Below, in pieces: positions 17,201 to 24,936 of a stretch of DNA of 64,000 nt (within the stretch, counting starts at the first letter, position 1; the number at the start of each line of letters is the position of its first letter). The stretch is taken from positions 1 to 64,000 of the forward strand of contig DATIDG010000049.1 in the NCBI GenBank assembly GCA_035456405.1, given 5' to 3'. The notes below the pieces were generated by a model. That model ran no database searches. It saw only the letters and a list, made by a program, of their open reading frames with translations, and had not been told where the DNA came from. This DNA is from JAGVSZ01 sp035456405. GTDB lineage: Bacteria > Pseudomonadota > Gammaproteobacteria > Burkholderiales > SG8-39. Position numbers and translations under genes: made by a program.

Positions 17201-19927
17201 GCTGCGTGCCGTGGTTTGGGCGCGTCGCGGCACGATCGCGGCGAGAACGGGGAGCAGCGTCGACAGTGCAATCGTCGACAGGACGAAGCCGGTCCAGACG
17301 ACCGCAGCCTGCAGGGGCAGTGCCCATCCCGCGATCAAGGCAGCGACACTCGCTGGCCCGGAAAGCGACCGCCGCAGGTTATCCAGCATCTTCCAGCGGC
17401 CGATCAGCGGCAGCGCACTCTTGCTCCGGTCAGCGGCCGCGGCATCGCCGCGACCGAGAAGCCAAGGCAGCAACTGCCAGTCGCCGCGCGCCCAGCGGTG
17501 CTGGCGCGCCGCCGCCACGTCGTAGCGTGACGGGAACTCCTCCACGACCTCGATATCGGACGCCAGGCCGGCGCGGGCGAAGGTGCCCTCGAACAGGTCA
17601 TGACTGAGAAGGGAGCTGTCGGGCACGCGGCCGTCGAGCGCCGCTTCGAAGGCATCCACGTCGTAGATGCCCTTGCCGGTGTAGGAGCCCTCGCCGAAGA
17701 GATCCTGATACACGTCGGAGACGGCAGCGGCGTAAGGATCGATACCGCTCATGCTGGAGAAGATGCGCTGGAAGAGCGACCCCTCGCGGCCGGTCGGCAG
17801 CGAAGGCGTCACGCGCGGCTGCAGCACCCCATATCCTTCGACGACACGTCCGGTGCCGGCATCGAAGCGCGGCTGGTTCAGCGGGTGCGCCATCTTGCCG
17901 ACCAGCCGCTGGGCCGTTTCCCGCGGCATCCGGGTGTCGGCGTCGAGCGTGATCACGTAACGGACGCCGGCAGGCGGGGCAGGCGGCCGTCCGCCGACGT
18001 CAACGAAGGTCGTATCGGCCGCGCCCCGGAGCAGCCGGTTCAGCTCGTGCAGCTTGCCGCGCTTGCGTTCCCACCCGATCCACCGCCGCTGCCCGCGATT
18101 CCAGACCCGCCGGCGATGGAACAGGAGGAAGCGTTCCCCTCCGGGCGCAGGTCCATAGCGGCGATTCAGGCGGTCGATGCCCGCCGCGGCCGCTTCGAGG
18201 AGCGCGTCATCGCCGTCGACGGTCTCGGTCGCCGCGTCCGTCCAGTCCGACAGCAGCGCGAAATGAAACTCGCCCTCCGGGCTGGCAAGGTAGTGGATCT
18301 CCAGCCGCTCGATCTGCTCCTCGAGCGCGGCCTGCGTCGTGAGAAGGATCGGAACGGCCACGACCGTGCGCAAATGCGCAGGTACGCCGTCACGCAGCTC
18401 GAGGCCCGGCAGGATCGACGCACCAAATCCGTTCGTGACGCCGCGGTTCACGAGCGCCATCGCCGCATCGATGGACGGGATCAGCCCGAGGAGCGCGAGC
18501 AGACCGAGCCACCAGCCGCCAATATTCGCACCGGCCAACGCGAACAGCGGCAAGAAGAGAACGGTCGCGGTGACCATGATGACGACGCCGATGTAGCCAC
18601 CGATACCGATCGAGGTGTTGAATCGACCCAGCCAGCTTCCTATCGGAGGACGAAATCCGACCGTCCCCTCGAACGGGCGACGACCGCCGGCAACGAGGTG
18701 ATAGCCCGCGTCCCGCTCACGGCCATTTCGATCCCTTGCAGCCAACAGAGCCGCGCGCGCAATCTCGAGTTCGGTCAGCTTTGAGCCGCGCGCAAGCTCC
18801 TCGATCGCGCTGCGATAAAGGTTGCGCGTCGGAAAATCCATCGCCGCGAAGTCGCCGCCGGACCGCAACGCGTCGTCGACGAGACTGACGCTCTCGACGA
18901 GCTCCGCCCAGTCGAGTTCGGAGATCAGTCGCATGCTCGTGATGATGTTGCGGACCGTCACGTTCGTCGCACCCTGTCGCTGGTGCTGGTCGCGCACGAT
19001 CTCGTCGGCGGTCGTTCCCTGTGCGGCGAGGCGCGCCTCGAGCCATGTCAGCGCCGGGGTCACCCGCGGATCCTGGTCCCGCAGCCGTTGAACGAGCTGG
19101 ACGGCAAAGGCCTCCGGCAAAGGACCCTGCTCGTAGTCCCGAAGGATCAGGGCGACCGGGTCGGCCGGGTGCGCGTTCACGCCCAGGAGCCGGTCGGCCA
19201 GGGCGTCCGCTTCCTGGCGCGCGGCGCGGCTCGTCACGATGCGGCGCGCGGCGCGGCGAAGGTTCTCCACGAGCACGATCCGCAGCGTGATCGCGACCGC
19301 CCACAACTCCCCGATCGTCAGCGGCTGAACGCGCTGGTAGGCGCGCACGAACCGGCGCAGCATCTCGGGGTCGAAGCGACTGTCCGTATGTGCGACAAAG
19401 GCCCACGCCACGCCGAACACCCGCGGGAAGCCCTCGAACGGTCCGGCGGCCAGCTTCGGCAGCTGCCGGTAGTAGCCGGGCGGCAGATCGTCGCGAATCT
19501 CGCGGATCTGCTCTTCGACCAGGTGGTAGTTGTCGAGCAGCCACTCGGCGGCCGGGGTGATTGCGCGACTCTCGCCGACCGCTTTCGAGATGGCGCGATA
19601 CGCTTCGCGCAGAGCCGACTCGTTGTTCTTCAGTCGAGCGGCCAGAGATCGCCCGGTCGTCGGCCGCGCGGTGATGGGTTGGGCCGCCGCAAGGCTCTCG
19701 GCATGCTGCTCGAGGCGCTCGATACTGAAGAGCTCCTCGCGGATGGATTTTTCGTTATCCCATGGCGCAGTCTGGGACGCGCGCCCGAAGGCCCGGAGAA
19801 CTGCCGATCGCGCCCTGGCTCTTCTACCGCCGCTTCTTCCCGAGGTCTGCGCGGAATAAGGTTTCCGGCTCGCGCGTCGGAGACTGCGATGCAATGACGG
19901 GCGTGTGGTCGGGATCAGAAGTGTCAC
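11258..19927 (-). CDS. Cyclic beta-1,2-glucan synthase (NdvB/ChvB type)
   Basis: A giant multidomain enzyme of about 2,890 residues that polymerises glucose from UDP-glucose and closes it into cyclic periplasmic glucans. In order: an N-terminal helical region (EELFSIERLEQHAESL); membrane segments around 18,540; a GT84 domain with TLDADTRMP (near 17,940) and RQHRWARGDW (near 17,500); more membrane helices; a glucoamylase-like domain (TNLGVYLLSAVSARDFGWTG, HFYNWYDT); and two beta-sandwich blocks leading to a GH94 phosphorylase domain with TGDWNDGMNRVG (near 12,235) for chain-length control. The frame is open to 20218, but clear family sequence starts only near 19,760. No ATG or convincing ribosome binding site was found, so the GTG at 19927 is a guess. 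A dead 3' fragment of a relative lies at 9345-9565. Confidence 0.9.
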   Translation of the reverse strand: MTLLIPTTRPSLHRSLRRASRKPYSAQTSGRSGGRRARARSAVLRAFGRASQTAPWDNEKSIREELFSIERLEQHAESLAAAQPITARPTTGRSLAARLKNNESALREAYRAISKAVGESRAITPAAEWLLDNYHLVEEQIREIRDDLPPGYYRQLPKLAAGPFEGFPRVFGVAWAFVAHTDSRFDPEMLRRFVRAYQRVQPLTIGELWAVAITLRIVLVENLRRAARRIVTSRAARQEADALADRLLGVNAHPADPVALILRDYEQGPLPEAFAVQLVQRLRDQDPRVTPALTWLEARLAAQGTTADEIVRDQHQRQGATNVTVRNIITSMRLISELDWAELVESVSLVDDALRSGGDFAAMDFPTRNLYRSAIEELARGSKLTELEIARAALLAARDRNGRERDAGYHLVAGGRRPFEGTVGFRPPIGSWLGRFNTSIGIGGYIGVVIMVTATVLFLPLFALAGANIGGWWLGLLALLGLIPSIDAAMALVNRGVTNGFGASILPGLELRDGVPAHLRTVVAVPILLTTQAALEEQIERLEIHYLASPEGEFHFALLSDWTDAATETVDGDDALLEAAAAGIDRLNRRYGPAPGGERFLLFHRRRVWNRGQRRWIGWERKRGKLHELNRLLRGAADTTFVDVGGRPPAPPAGVRYVITLDADTRMPRETAQRLVGKMAHPLNQPRFDAGTGRVVEGYGVLQPRVTPSLPTGREGSLFQRIFSSMSGIDPYAAAVSDVYQDLFGEGSYTGKGIYDVDAFEAALDGRVPDSSLLSHDLFEGTFARAGLASDIEVVEEFPSRYDVAAARQHRWARGDWQLLPWLLGRGDAAAADRSKSALPLIGRWKMLDNLRRSLSGPASVAALIAGWALPLQAAVVWTGFVLSTIALSTLLPVLAAIVPRRAQTTARSHLSALAADVRLALSQTALLVVFLAHQAWLMADAIGRTLFRLLVSHRHLLDWVTAAQATVGPRLDLAGFYRQMSGGVAIGIAAAIVVWWIGSDAWPVAAPFVIAWLASPAVARWTSLSPLVAGRVPVSAADARALRLVARRTWRFFETFVTATDHMLPPDNFQEDPRPTVAHRTSPTNLGVYLLSAVSARDFGWTGTIEVVDRLEATLATMGRLQRFRGHFYNWYDTRDLRPLEPQYVSSVDSGNLAGHLIALANACREWIGRPVAIRELFAGIDDALQLTRESLQGLPDDRRTQTITRQHLGDALDALAAALRRAPMPPEDIGARLKEVAPHAATMADIARTLASERGDDAGAEMLFWAEATLGSIESHRRDLTQTADAARTLERRLATLEATARAMSGAMEFGFLLDPDCKLLAIGYRVAEGSLDPSYYDLLASEARLASFVAIAKGDVPSRHWFRLGRAVTPVGRGAALISWSGSMFEYLMPSLVMRAPAGSLLEETSRLVVRRQVSYGATLDVPWGISESAYNVRDLEHTYQYSNFGVPGLGLKRGLGENAVVAPYATALAAMVDPGAAARNFARLAAVGARGRYGFYEALDYTPTRLPEGKVVAIVRAFMAHHQGMTVVAIANALLDGAMRARFHAEPIVQATELLLQERTPRDVAVAHPRAEEVATAVTVRDLELPAVRRLNSAHGATPEVHLLSNGRYAVMLTGAGSGYSRWGDLGITRWREDVTRDDWGAYVFLRDVQSGDVWSAGYQPSGVEPDRYDVTFTEDRAEFVRHDGPIATTLEVVVSPEVNAEVRRVSVANAGSRARDIELTSYAELVLAPPAADTAHPAFSKLFLQTEYLPKVGAILATRRRRSPGEPEIWVAHLAVLEGEAVGEPEIETDRARFLGRGRDVRAPIAVMDGRPLSNTVGTVLDPIFALRRRVRVPPGRTVRIAFWTVAASSRGEVLDLIDKHEDTTAFDRAATLAWTQAQVQLSYLGIDAEQAGLFQRLAGHVLYADPTLRPSSDAIRRGGGGPAALWAQGISGDFPIVLVRIDNIEDIAIVRQLLRAHEYWQMKRLAVDLVILNERGSSYVQDLQIALETQVRTSRSRPHIGADGAHGAVFVLRADLISVETRALLLTMARAVLIGRSGTLSEQISRLRETEIAAAPPRTRVPSGSLPRTVPVPPDLEFFNGFGGFAADGREYVTILGPERAIPAPWINVIANPGFGFQVAVEGSGYTWSLSSRENQLTPWSNDPVTDRPGEVIYVRDEDSGVLWGPTAVPMRHEAAPYVARHGQGYSRFEHAAHGIALDLLQYVPLEDPIKLSRLTIRNTSRRSRRISVTAYVEWVLGPSRAASALSVVTEMDSETGAMFARNPWNTTFGARVAFADLGGRQTAWTGDRREFLGRNGTLDNPAGLAGDARLSQRVGAGLDPCAALQSLVELKPGGTVEILFVLGEAATAADAQSLIARYRAADLDAVLREVVAYWDDVLGTVQVKTPDRSMDVMLNRWLLYQTIVCRVWARSAFYQAGGAYGFRDQLQDGMALALSRPAMTREHLLHAAARQFVEGDVQHWWLPPSGQGVRTRISDDRIWLAYAAAHYVERTGDVAVLDEPVPFLEGQPLASGEHDAYFRPMLAEESASLFEHCARGLDQSLGVGEHGLPLIGTGDWNDGMNRVGEQGKGESVWLGWFLHATLAAFAPLAKARGEEARVAKWLAHADRLRISLERDGWDGDWYRRGYYDDGTPLGSSASDECRIDSIAQSWSVISGAAERARAVRAMAALDEQLIRRGEGLALLFTPPFDRTPLDPGYIKGYPPGIRENGGQYTHAAAWSAIAFAALGDGDKSAELFSLLNPINHTSTRADVQRYKVEPYVVAADVYSVAPHVGRGGWTWYTGSAGWLYRAGIEAILGFRLEGAVLSLAPCIPKAWPRFEIVFTYRSARYEIAVENPDGVCSGVARAEWDGETLPEGPTRVPLVDDGQVHTVRVILGTTDRRS

Positions 19928-20519
19928 GGAGATCGGAGGCGGCCCGCCGACTGTCCCTGGCGAACGTGCGGAAAGAGAATGCAATGTAGGAAGAGCGTTG
20001 CGCTCGCACCGGCCAGCGCCACGATGAGACCGAATACGCTGAGGCCCGTCGCTGCCGTGGCGTCGAAAGACCGAAGTGGGCGACTCAGACCGCCGACCGT
20101 CAGCAGATTGGTCTTCGCGTCGGCAACGTACTGACCGAGGCCCTCGGCGGTGCCAGTGATTTTTTCGACGACACGCACTGCGAACCCCAGAGTGGAACAA
20201 CCGCCCCGGGGTCGCCAATCGGGGGCGGGATACGTGGGAACTGCTACCGCCTCGTTACGCCCGTCACTATACCCCTTTGACACTCGACAGACCTGCTCTG
20301 GTCCTGACTGTGTCGAACGCTGAGGTGGAGCAAACCCAGCAAACCTGCCATTAGGGGCCTGCGATGGACTCCGATGGGCAGCGCTTTGACGGGCCTCGAT
20401 GCCGGTTCATCGAGCCTGTTCCAGGCCGCTTGCCGGACGAGGGCGAAGCATGCGCCCGATGATTGGTAGAGTATCGGTGCGCGCGGCTGCGCCCCACTGA
20501 GAAAGAGGAGGATCCCGAC
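19928..20519. other. Region upstream of the glucan synthase, no sure gene
   Basis: A minus-strand frame from GTG at 20283 to 19924 could encode 119 residues with one C-terminal hydrophobic helix (ATGLSVFGLIVALAGASATL). It overlaps the presumed start of the glucan synthase and has no recognised family or ribosome binding site. Otherwise the stretch contains only the divergent upstream sequences of the VOC gene. Confidence 0.35.
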
Positions 20520-21164
20520 ATGTCCACCGCAACGACGCCGAACGCGTCGAGCCCAACGCGCCCCGCGCCGCCGGGAAGCGCCATGGACCGGGGCCTCACG
20601 CCCCGCATGCTGAATCATCTGGCGTATGTGACGCACGACGTCGCTGCCACTGCGGACTTCTATACGCGGATCCTCGGCATGGAGCTCGCGAGCACCATCT
20701 TCGACGACCAGGTGCCGTCCACCGGCGAGAAGTTTCCCTACTTCCACATCTTCTTCCGCATGGCCGACGGATCGACCATCGCGTTTTTCGAATGCACCGA
20801 CCTGCCGCCGGCCGCAAAGTCGACGCATCCCGCTTACGACACGTTCAATCACGTCGCATTCCAGGTGCGGAGCCCGGGGGAGCTGCGCCACTGGCGCGAC
20901 TGGCTGGTCGAGTGCGGCGTGGAGGTGATCGGGCCGGTCGATCACAAGGGGATGATCGAGAGCATCTATTTCCACGATCCCAACGGCATCCGGCTCGAGC
21001 TGACGATCCCGCTGGACGGGGAATGGAACCGGCACACCGCGCAGGGCTATGCCGACCTCAAGCTCTGGGTGGAAACGAAGGAGCGCGCACGGCGGGAGGG
21101 CCGCGATCCGGGACAGGCGCTGCTGGAAATGATCCGCGAGGCCAAGAAGCGCTATACGAAATAG
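20520..21164 (+). CDS. VOC family (glyoxalase/extradiol dioxygenase-like) protein
   Basis: The 214-residue product contains one vicinal-oxygen-chelate domain (about residues 27-165): MLNHLAYVTHDVAATADFYT with the first metal His, FNHVAFQVRSPGELRHW with the second, and IYFHDPNGIRLELT with the terminal Glu. These three residues bind a divalent metal in glyoxalase I and ring-cleaving dioxygenases. A charged helical tail follows. The ATG is set by GAGGAG 9 nt upstream. The next gene, an alpha/beta hydrolase, starts 4 nt after the stop. The pair resembles meta-cleavage modules (dioxygenase plus hydrolase), but the single-domain size does not match a classical extradiol enzyme, so the reaction is open. 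Confidence 0.8.
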   Translation: MSTATTPNASSPTRPAPPGSAMDRGLTPRMLNHLAYVTHDVAATADFYTRILGMELASTIFDDQVPSTGEKFPYFHIFFRMADGSTIAFFECTDLPPAAKSTHPAYDTFNHVAFQVRSPGELRHWRDWLVECGVEVIGPVDHKGMIESIYFHDPNGIRLELTIPLDGEWNRHTAQGYADLKLWVETKERARREGRDPGQALLEMIREAKKRYTK

Positions 21165-21168
21165 CGCG

Positions 21169-22344
21169 ATGGCCGCTGCAGCGTTCGACCGCGTTCCGGT
21201 CATCCTGACGTTCGCCGAGTCGGTGCGAATGGTGGAGACCTACGGATTCACCGGCAGCCAGGGCAAGACCACGCTCGAGGGACAGCGGCTGGTGCCGCGC
21301 GAGCGCCCCTCCGACACCGTCTTCGTGTTCATGCATCCGGCCTCCACGCTCCATCTGCTCCCGATGCCCGTGGCGCTCGCCGGTGCCGGGCTGCACGTGC
21401 TTTGCGCCGGAAGCCGATACGCAAAGAACGACAGCGCACTGATCATGGAGAAGGTCGTGTTCGACCTCGGGATGTACATCCGCCACGCCAGGGAGGACCT
21501 CGGGTACAGGAAGGTCGTCCTGGTTGGATGGTCCGGGGGCGGGTCGCTCGCGCTCTTCTACGCGGCCCAGGCCGAGAGTCCGACGATCACGCACACGCCG
21601 GCGGGCGATCCGTACGATCTGCGCGATGCGAAACTCGAGTCCGCGGACGGCGTCATCTTTATCGCGGCCCACCTCAGCCGGGCCGAGACGCTGACCGAAT
21701 GGCTCGATCCCTCCGTGCTCGACGAGCTGGCGCCGGACCGGCGCAATCTCGAGCTCGACATCTACAATCCGCGCTGCCCGCACCGGCCTCCGTTCTCGCC
21801 CGACTTCGTGGTGCAGTTCCGGGCGGCCCAGGTCGCGCGCAACCGCAAGATTACGACCTGGGCGCGGGCGCTGCTCGACACCCTGACCAGGCGGAATGAT
21901 GGAGAGATCGAGCGCGCATTCGTCGTGCATCGCACGATGTGCGACGTGCGCTGGATCGACCCGACCGTGGATCCGAACGGGCGCCGCCCGAACTGGTGCT
22001 ATCTCGGCGATCCGCGGATCGTCAACGTCGGCCCGGTGGGCATGGCCCGCTTCACCACGCTGCGCTCCTGGCTGTCGCAGTGGTCATACGACCTGTCGAA
22101 CGCCAAGGGTCCGGCCAATGCCGCCAGGGTTCGCCGCGTCCCCGTCCTGCAGATCGTGAACGGCGCCGACGATGCGGTGCCGGCCACTCACAACCCGGCC
22201 ATCCGCGCGGCGCTCGCCGCATCCGACAAGGAGTACGTCGAGATCGACGGCGCGACGCACTACTACCTCGGGCAGCCGGAACAGCTCCTGACCTGCATCG
22301 ACACCGTCATCGACTGGAGCCGACGGAAGCGGTTGCTCCCGTAG
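21169..22344 (+). CDS. Alpha/beta hydrolase family protein
   Basis: The 391-residue protein has the nucleophile elbow GWSGGG (about 120-125) after VVLVG, and a C-terminal acid/His region (VNGADDAVPATH, DGATHYYLGQPEQL) that supplies the Asp and His of a triad. The long insert between about residues 140 and 290 probably forms a lid. No signal peptide is present. It follows the VOC gene by 4 nt and is certainly co-transcribed with it, suggesting a small catabolic step acting on the VOC product. The substrate cannot be told from sequence. Confidence 0.75.
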   Translation: MAAAAFDRVPVILTFAESVRMVETYGFTGSQGKTTLEGQRLVPRERPSDTVFVFMHPASTLHLLPMPVALAGAGLHVLCAGSRYAKNDSALIMEKVVFDLGMYIRHAREDLGYRKVVLVGWSGGGSLALFYAAQAESPTITHTPAGDPYDLRDAKLESADGVIFIAAHLSRAETLTEWLDPSVLDELAPDRRNLELDIYNPRCPHRPPFSPDFVVQFRAAQVARNRKITTWARALLDTLTRRNDGEIERAFVVHRTMCDVRWIDPTVDPNGRRPNWCYLGDPRIVNVGPVGMARFTTLRSWLSQWSYDLSNAKGPANAARVRRVPVLQIVNGADDAVPATHNPAIRAALAASDKEYVEIDGATHYYLGQPEQLLTCIDTVIDWSRRKRLLP

Positions 22345-22360
22345 CAGGCGCGCCCGTTCT

Positions 22361-23296
22361 CTATGGCGTGACGCGGGGCGTGAGCTCGGCGCCCACGCGC
22401 GTGCACTCCCGCGCCGCCGCCTCGCGGATGATCTCCGCGAGGCGGAGCTCGTCGCGCGCGGCGTAGTCGGGATCGCCGAACACGAGGTAGAGATCGGCCC
22501 ACCGCTCGGCACCTTCCCTGAGCGGCAGCGGCTTCAGCGCGCCGGACTCGAGCTCGCGGCGGATGCTGTCCTCCGGATACCAGGCAAAGCCGAGCCCCAT
22601 GATCGCCGCACGAATGGAAGTCGCCTTGTTGCTGACGGTCCAGCGAGGCTCGGCACCGAGCCAGGCGCCCGAGCGGGTGCGCTGGGTGCCCGAGTCGCGG
22701 ATCACGAGCTGGCGGTGGCGCCGCAGGTCACGGTGCGTGAGCTGGCGGCCGAGCCGGTGCAGCGGATGGTCGGGATGCGCCGCGGCGACGAATCGCGCGC
22801 GGGCGATCAGGTCCCCGAGATGCCCGGGCGGAATCCGCGAGCAGATCGCGAAGTCGACGCTGCCCTGGAGCAGCGCCTCGTCGGTGCCGCCGAGCACTGT
22901 CTCGTACAGCTCGATGCGTGTCTCGGGCCGCTCCTCGGCGAACTGCGCGAGGCACTCTAGCAGCAGCCAGGTGGGGAAGATCACCTCGACCGCGAGCCGG
23001 AGCTCGGGCTTCCAGTCCGCGGCCATCGCCGCCGCGCCGCGCTCCAGCGCCCCTGCCTCCTCGACGAGGGTGCGGGCGCGACGGTAGAGCACCCTTCCGG
23101 CCTCGGTGAGCACCGCCTTGCGGCCGCGGAGCTCGAACACCTTCACGGCGAGCAGCGACTCGACCTTCTTAACCGCGTAAGTCACGGTCGACTGGCTTTT
23201 GTGCAGGACCGCGGCGGCCTGGGCATAGCCGCCGGCATCGACCACGGCCAGCACCGCCCGCCATTGATCCAGTCCAATCCGAGGGTTAGGAGTCAT
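22361..23296 (-). CDS. LysR-type transcriptional regulator
   Basis: The 311-residue protein has an N-terminal winged helix-turn-helix (LDQWRAVLAVVDAGGYAQAA, VLHKSQSTVTYAVKKVESLL) and a C-terminal substrate-binding-like effector domain (about 90-300; LRLAVEVIFPTWLLLECLAQ, VDFAICSRIPPGHLG). It is divergent from the azoreductase gene and probably controls it. A dyad ATCTAT-N7-ATAGAT overlaps its own start codon, consistent with autoregulation. The closeness of the 3' end (22361) to the hydrolase stop (22344) means the two units converge without a visible terminator between them. Confidence 0.88.
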   Translation of the reverse strand: MTPNPRIGLDQWRAVLAVVDAGGYAQAAAVLHKSQSTVTYAVKKVESLLAVKVFELRGRKAVLTEAGRVLYRRARTLVEEAGALERGAAAMAADWKPELRLAVEVIFPTWLLLECLAQFAEERPETRIELYETVLGGTDEALLQGSVDFAICSRIPPGHLGDLIARARFVAAAHPDHPLHRLGRQLTHRDLRRHRQLVIRDSGTQRTRSGAWLGAEPRWTVSNKATSIRAAIMGLGFAWYPEDSIRRELESGALKPLPLREGAERWADLYLVFGDPDYAARDELRLAEIIREAAARECTRVGAELTPRVTP

Positions 23297-23313
23297 CTAT
23301 CGAGTAGATAGAT
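23295..23313. promoter_or_regulatory. Candidate LysR operator
   Basis: ATCTATCGAGTAGATAGAT is a perfect 6-bp dyad (ATCTAT/ATAGAT) with a 7-base spacer and contains the T-N11-A form typical of LysR sites. It overlaps the regulator's ATG and lies about 90 nt upstream of the azoreductase start. Confidence 0.55.
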
Positions 23314-23398
23314 TGGTAAGGCCGAAATTTTCCGCTTTTTTATCGATCGGGTAAACCAGATCATGGGACATCTCGAACACGCACCCAGGAGACACCCC

Positions 23399-24019
23399 AT
23401 GAGCAACCTCTTGCAGCTGAACACGAGCCTTTTCTCGACCGGCGGCCAGTCGAGCCGCCTCGCCGACCGCCTCGTCGCGCGCTGGCGCGCGAGCCACCCG
23501 GGCAGCCAGGTCGTCGTGCGCGATCTCGCCCGCGACCCGGTGCCCCACCTCACCGCCGAGCGCTTCCAGGCGTTCACGGCCAAACCGGGCGAGCGCAGCC
23601 CCGCGCAGCAGGCGGTGGTCGAGCACTCGGATGCACTGATGGACGAATTGAAGCGCGCGGATGTGATCGTGCTCGGCCTACCGATGTACAACTTCGGGGT
23701 GCCGTCCACGCTGAAGGCCTACTTCGACCACGTGGCACGCGCCGGCGTGACCTTCCGCTACACCGAGAAGGGGTCCGTCGGTCTGCTCACCGGCAAGAAG
23801 GCGTACGTGTTCGCCACGCGCGGCGGCCACTATAACGGGACGCCGGCGGACAATCAGACGGGTTTCGTGCGACAGTTTCTCGCCTTCCTCGGGATCGAGG
23901 ACGTGGAGTTCGTCTACGCCGAGGGGCTCGCCATCAGCGCGGCGACGAAGCAGGCCGGCCTCGCGCGCGCCGAGCGCACGATCGAACACTTGATCACCCC
24001 GGAGCTCGCGGCGGCCTGA
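23399..24019 (+). CDS. azoR: FMN-dependent NADH-azoreductase
   Basis: The 206-residue flavodoxin-like protein has the family hallmarks: NTSLFSTGGQSSRLADRLV (FMN phosphate loop), VLGLPMYNFGVPSTLKAYFD (flavin ring loop) and FATRGGHYN. Members reduce azo dyes and quinones with NADH via a bound FMN. The ATG is preceded by AGGAGA. It heads a run with pirin and a second flavin reductase, divergent from a LysR regulator; this is a common arrangement for quinone or electrophile detoxification. Confidence 0.9.
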   Translation: MSNLLQLNTSLFSTGGQSSRLADRLVARWRASHPGSQVVVRDLARDPVPHLTAERFQAFTAKPGERSPAQQAVVEHSDALMDELKRADVIVLGLPMYNFGVPSTLKAYFDHVARAGVTFRYTEKGSVGLLTGKKAYVFATRGGHYNGTPADNQTGFVRQFLAFLGIEDVEFVYAEGLAISAATKQAGLARAERTIEHLITPELAAA

Positions 24020-24055
24020 GGCCGACGGGCCGCGCGACGCAACCAGGAGCACACA

Positions 24056-24922
24056 ATGAGCACACGAACACTGCGAGAAATCATCGAATCGGTTCCCGCG
24101 TCCGACGGCGGCGGGGTGCGGCTCCGTCGCAGCCTCGGCCGAACGGACCGCAACCGGCTCGATCCGTTCCTTATGCTGGACGAGTTCTCGTCCGAGAACC
24201 CGGACGACTATGTGGCGGGCTTCCCGGCGCATCCGCACCGCGGCTTCGAGACAGTGACTTACATGCTCGACGGCCACATGCGGCACGAGGACCACCTCGG
24301 CAACACCGGCGACCTGCGCGCGGGCGGGGTGCAGTGGATGACCGCCGGCCGCGGCGTCATCCATTCGGAGATGCCACAGCAGGACCGCGGGCGGATGCGC
24401 GGATTCCAGCTCTGGATCAATCTCCCCGCGCGCGAGAAGATGAAGCCCGCCGGTTACCGCGACATCCAGCCCGGCGAGATCCCGGTTGTGACACTCCCGG
24501 CCGGGGGCCGGGTCAAGGTGATCGCGGGCACACTGGAGGCGGACGGGCGCTCGACCGCAGGGCCGATCCAGGGCGTCTCCACCGATCCCCTGTACCTCGA
24601 CGTCGAGCTGCCCGCCGGGGGCGCGTTCTCGCATCCCGCCGGCGGCGACTACAACGTGTTTCTCTATCCGTTCGAGGGAAGCGTGATCGTGGGTTCAGGC
24701 GGCGCAGCACGTCCGTTGAAGACCCACAGCGCCGGCGTTCTTTCGCCGGGCGAGCGGATCGAAGCGACTGCCGGCGACGAGGGCGCGCGCTTCCTCGTGC
24801 TCGCCGGCCGGCCGCTCGGCGAGCCGGTGGTGCAGTACGGGCCCTTCGTGATGAACACGCGGGCGGAGATCGAGCAGGCGATCCGCGACTACCAGGGCGG
24901 CGTGCTGACCGACGCGGCCTGA
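24056..24922 (+). CDS. Pirin family protein
   Basis: The 288-residue bicupin carries the pirin metal motif in the N-terminal cupin (FPAHPHRGFETVTYMLDG, HEDHLGNTG and HSEMPQ), giving three His and a Glu for one metal ion. The C-terminal cupin is conserved in fold (FLYPFEGSVIVG). Bacterial pirins often have quercetinase activity or moderate enzyme partners. It starts 37 nt after the azoreductase stop, and its ATG is preceded by CCAGGAG. It is very likely part of the same operon as the flanking flavoproteins, which suggests a shared role in handling quinone-like compounds. Confidence 0.9.
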   Translation: MSTRTLREIIESVPASDGGGVRLRRSLGRTDRNRLDPFLMLDEFSSENPDDYVAGFPAHPHRGFETVTYMLDGHMRHEDHLGNTGDLRAGGVQWMTAGRGVIHSEMPQQDRGRMRGFQLWINLPAREKMKPAGYRDIQPGEIPVVTLPAGGRVKVIAGTLEADGRSTAGPIQGVSTDPLYLDVELPAGGAFSHPAGGDYNVFLYPFEGSVIVGSGGAARPLKTHSAGVLSPGERIEATAGDEGARFLVLAGRPLGEPVVQYGPFVMNTRAEIEQAIRDYQGGVLTDAA

Positions 24923-24936
24923 GCCGGACTGGCGCG

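Noticed and set aside
14594..17530. A 978-codon open frame on the plus strand
   Set aside because: It is antisense to the glucan synthase and has only Arg/Gln/His-rich low-information sequence.
19924..20283. A 119-codon gene upstream of the glucan synthase
   Set aside because: It has a hydrophobic C-terminus but no ribosome site or family, and it overlaps the presumed glucan synthase start. It is kept only as a remark in the intergenic entry.
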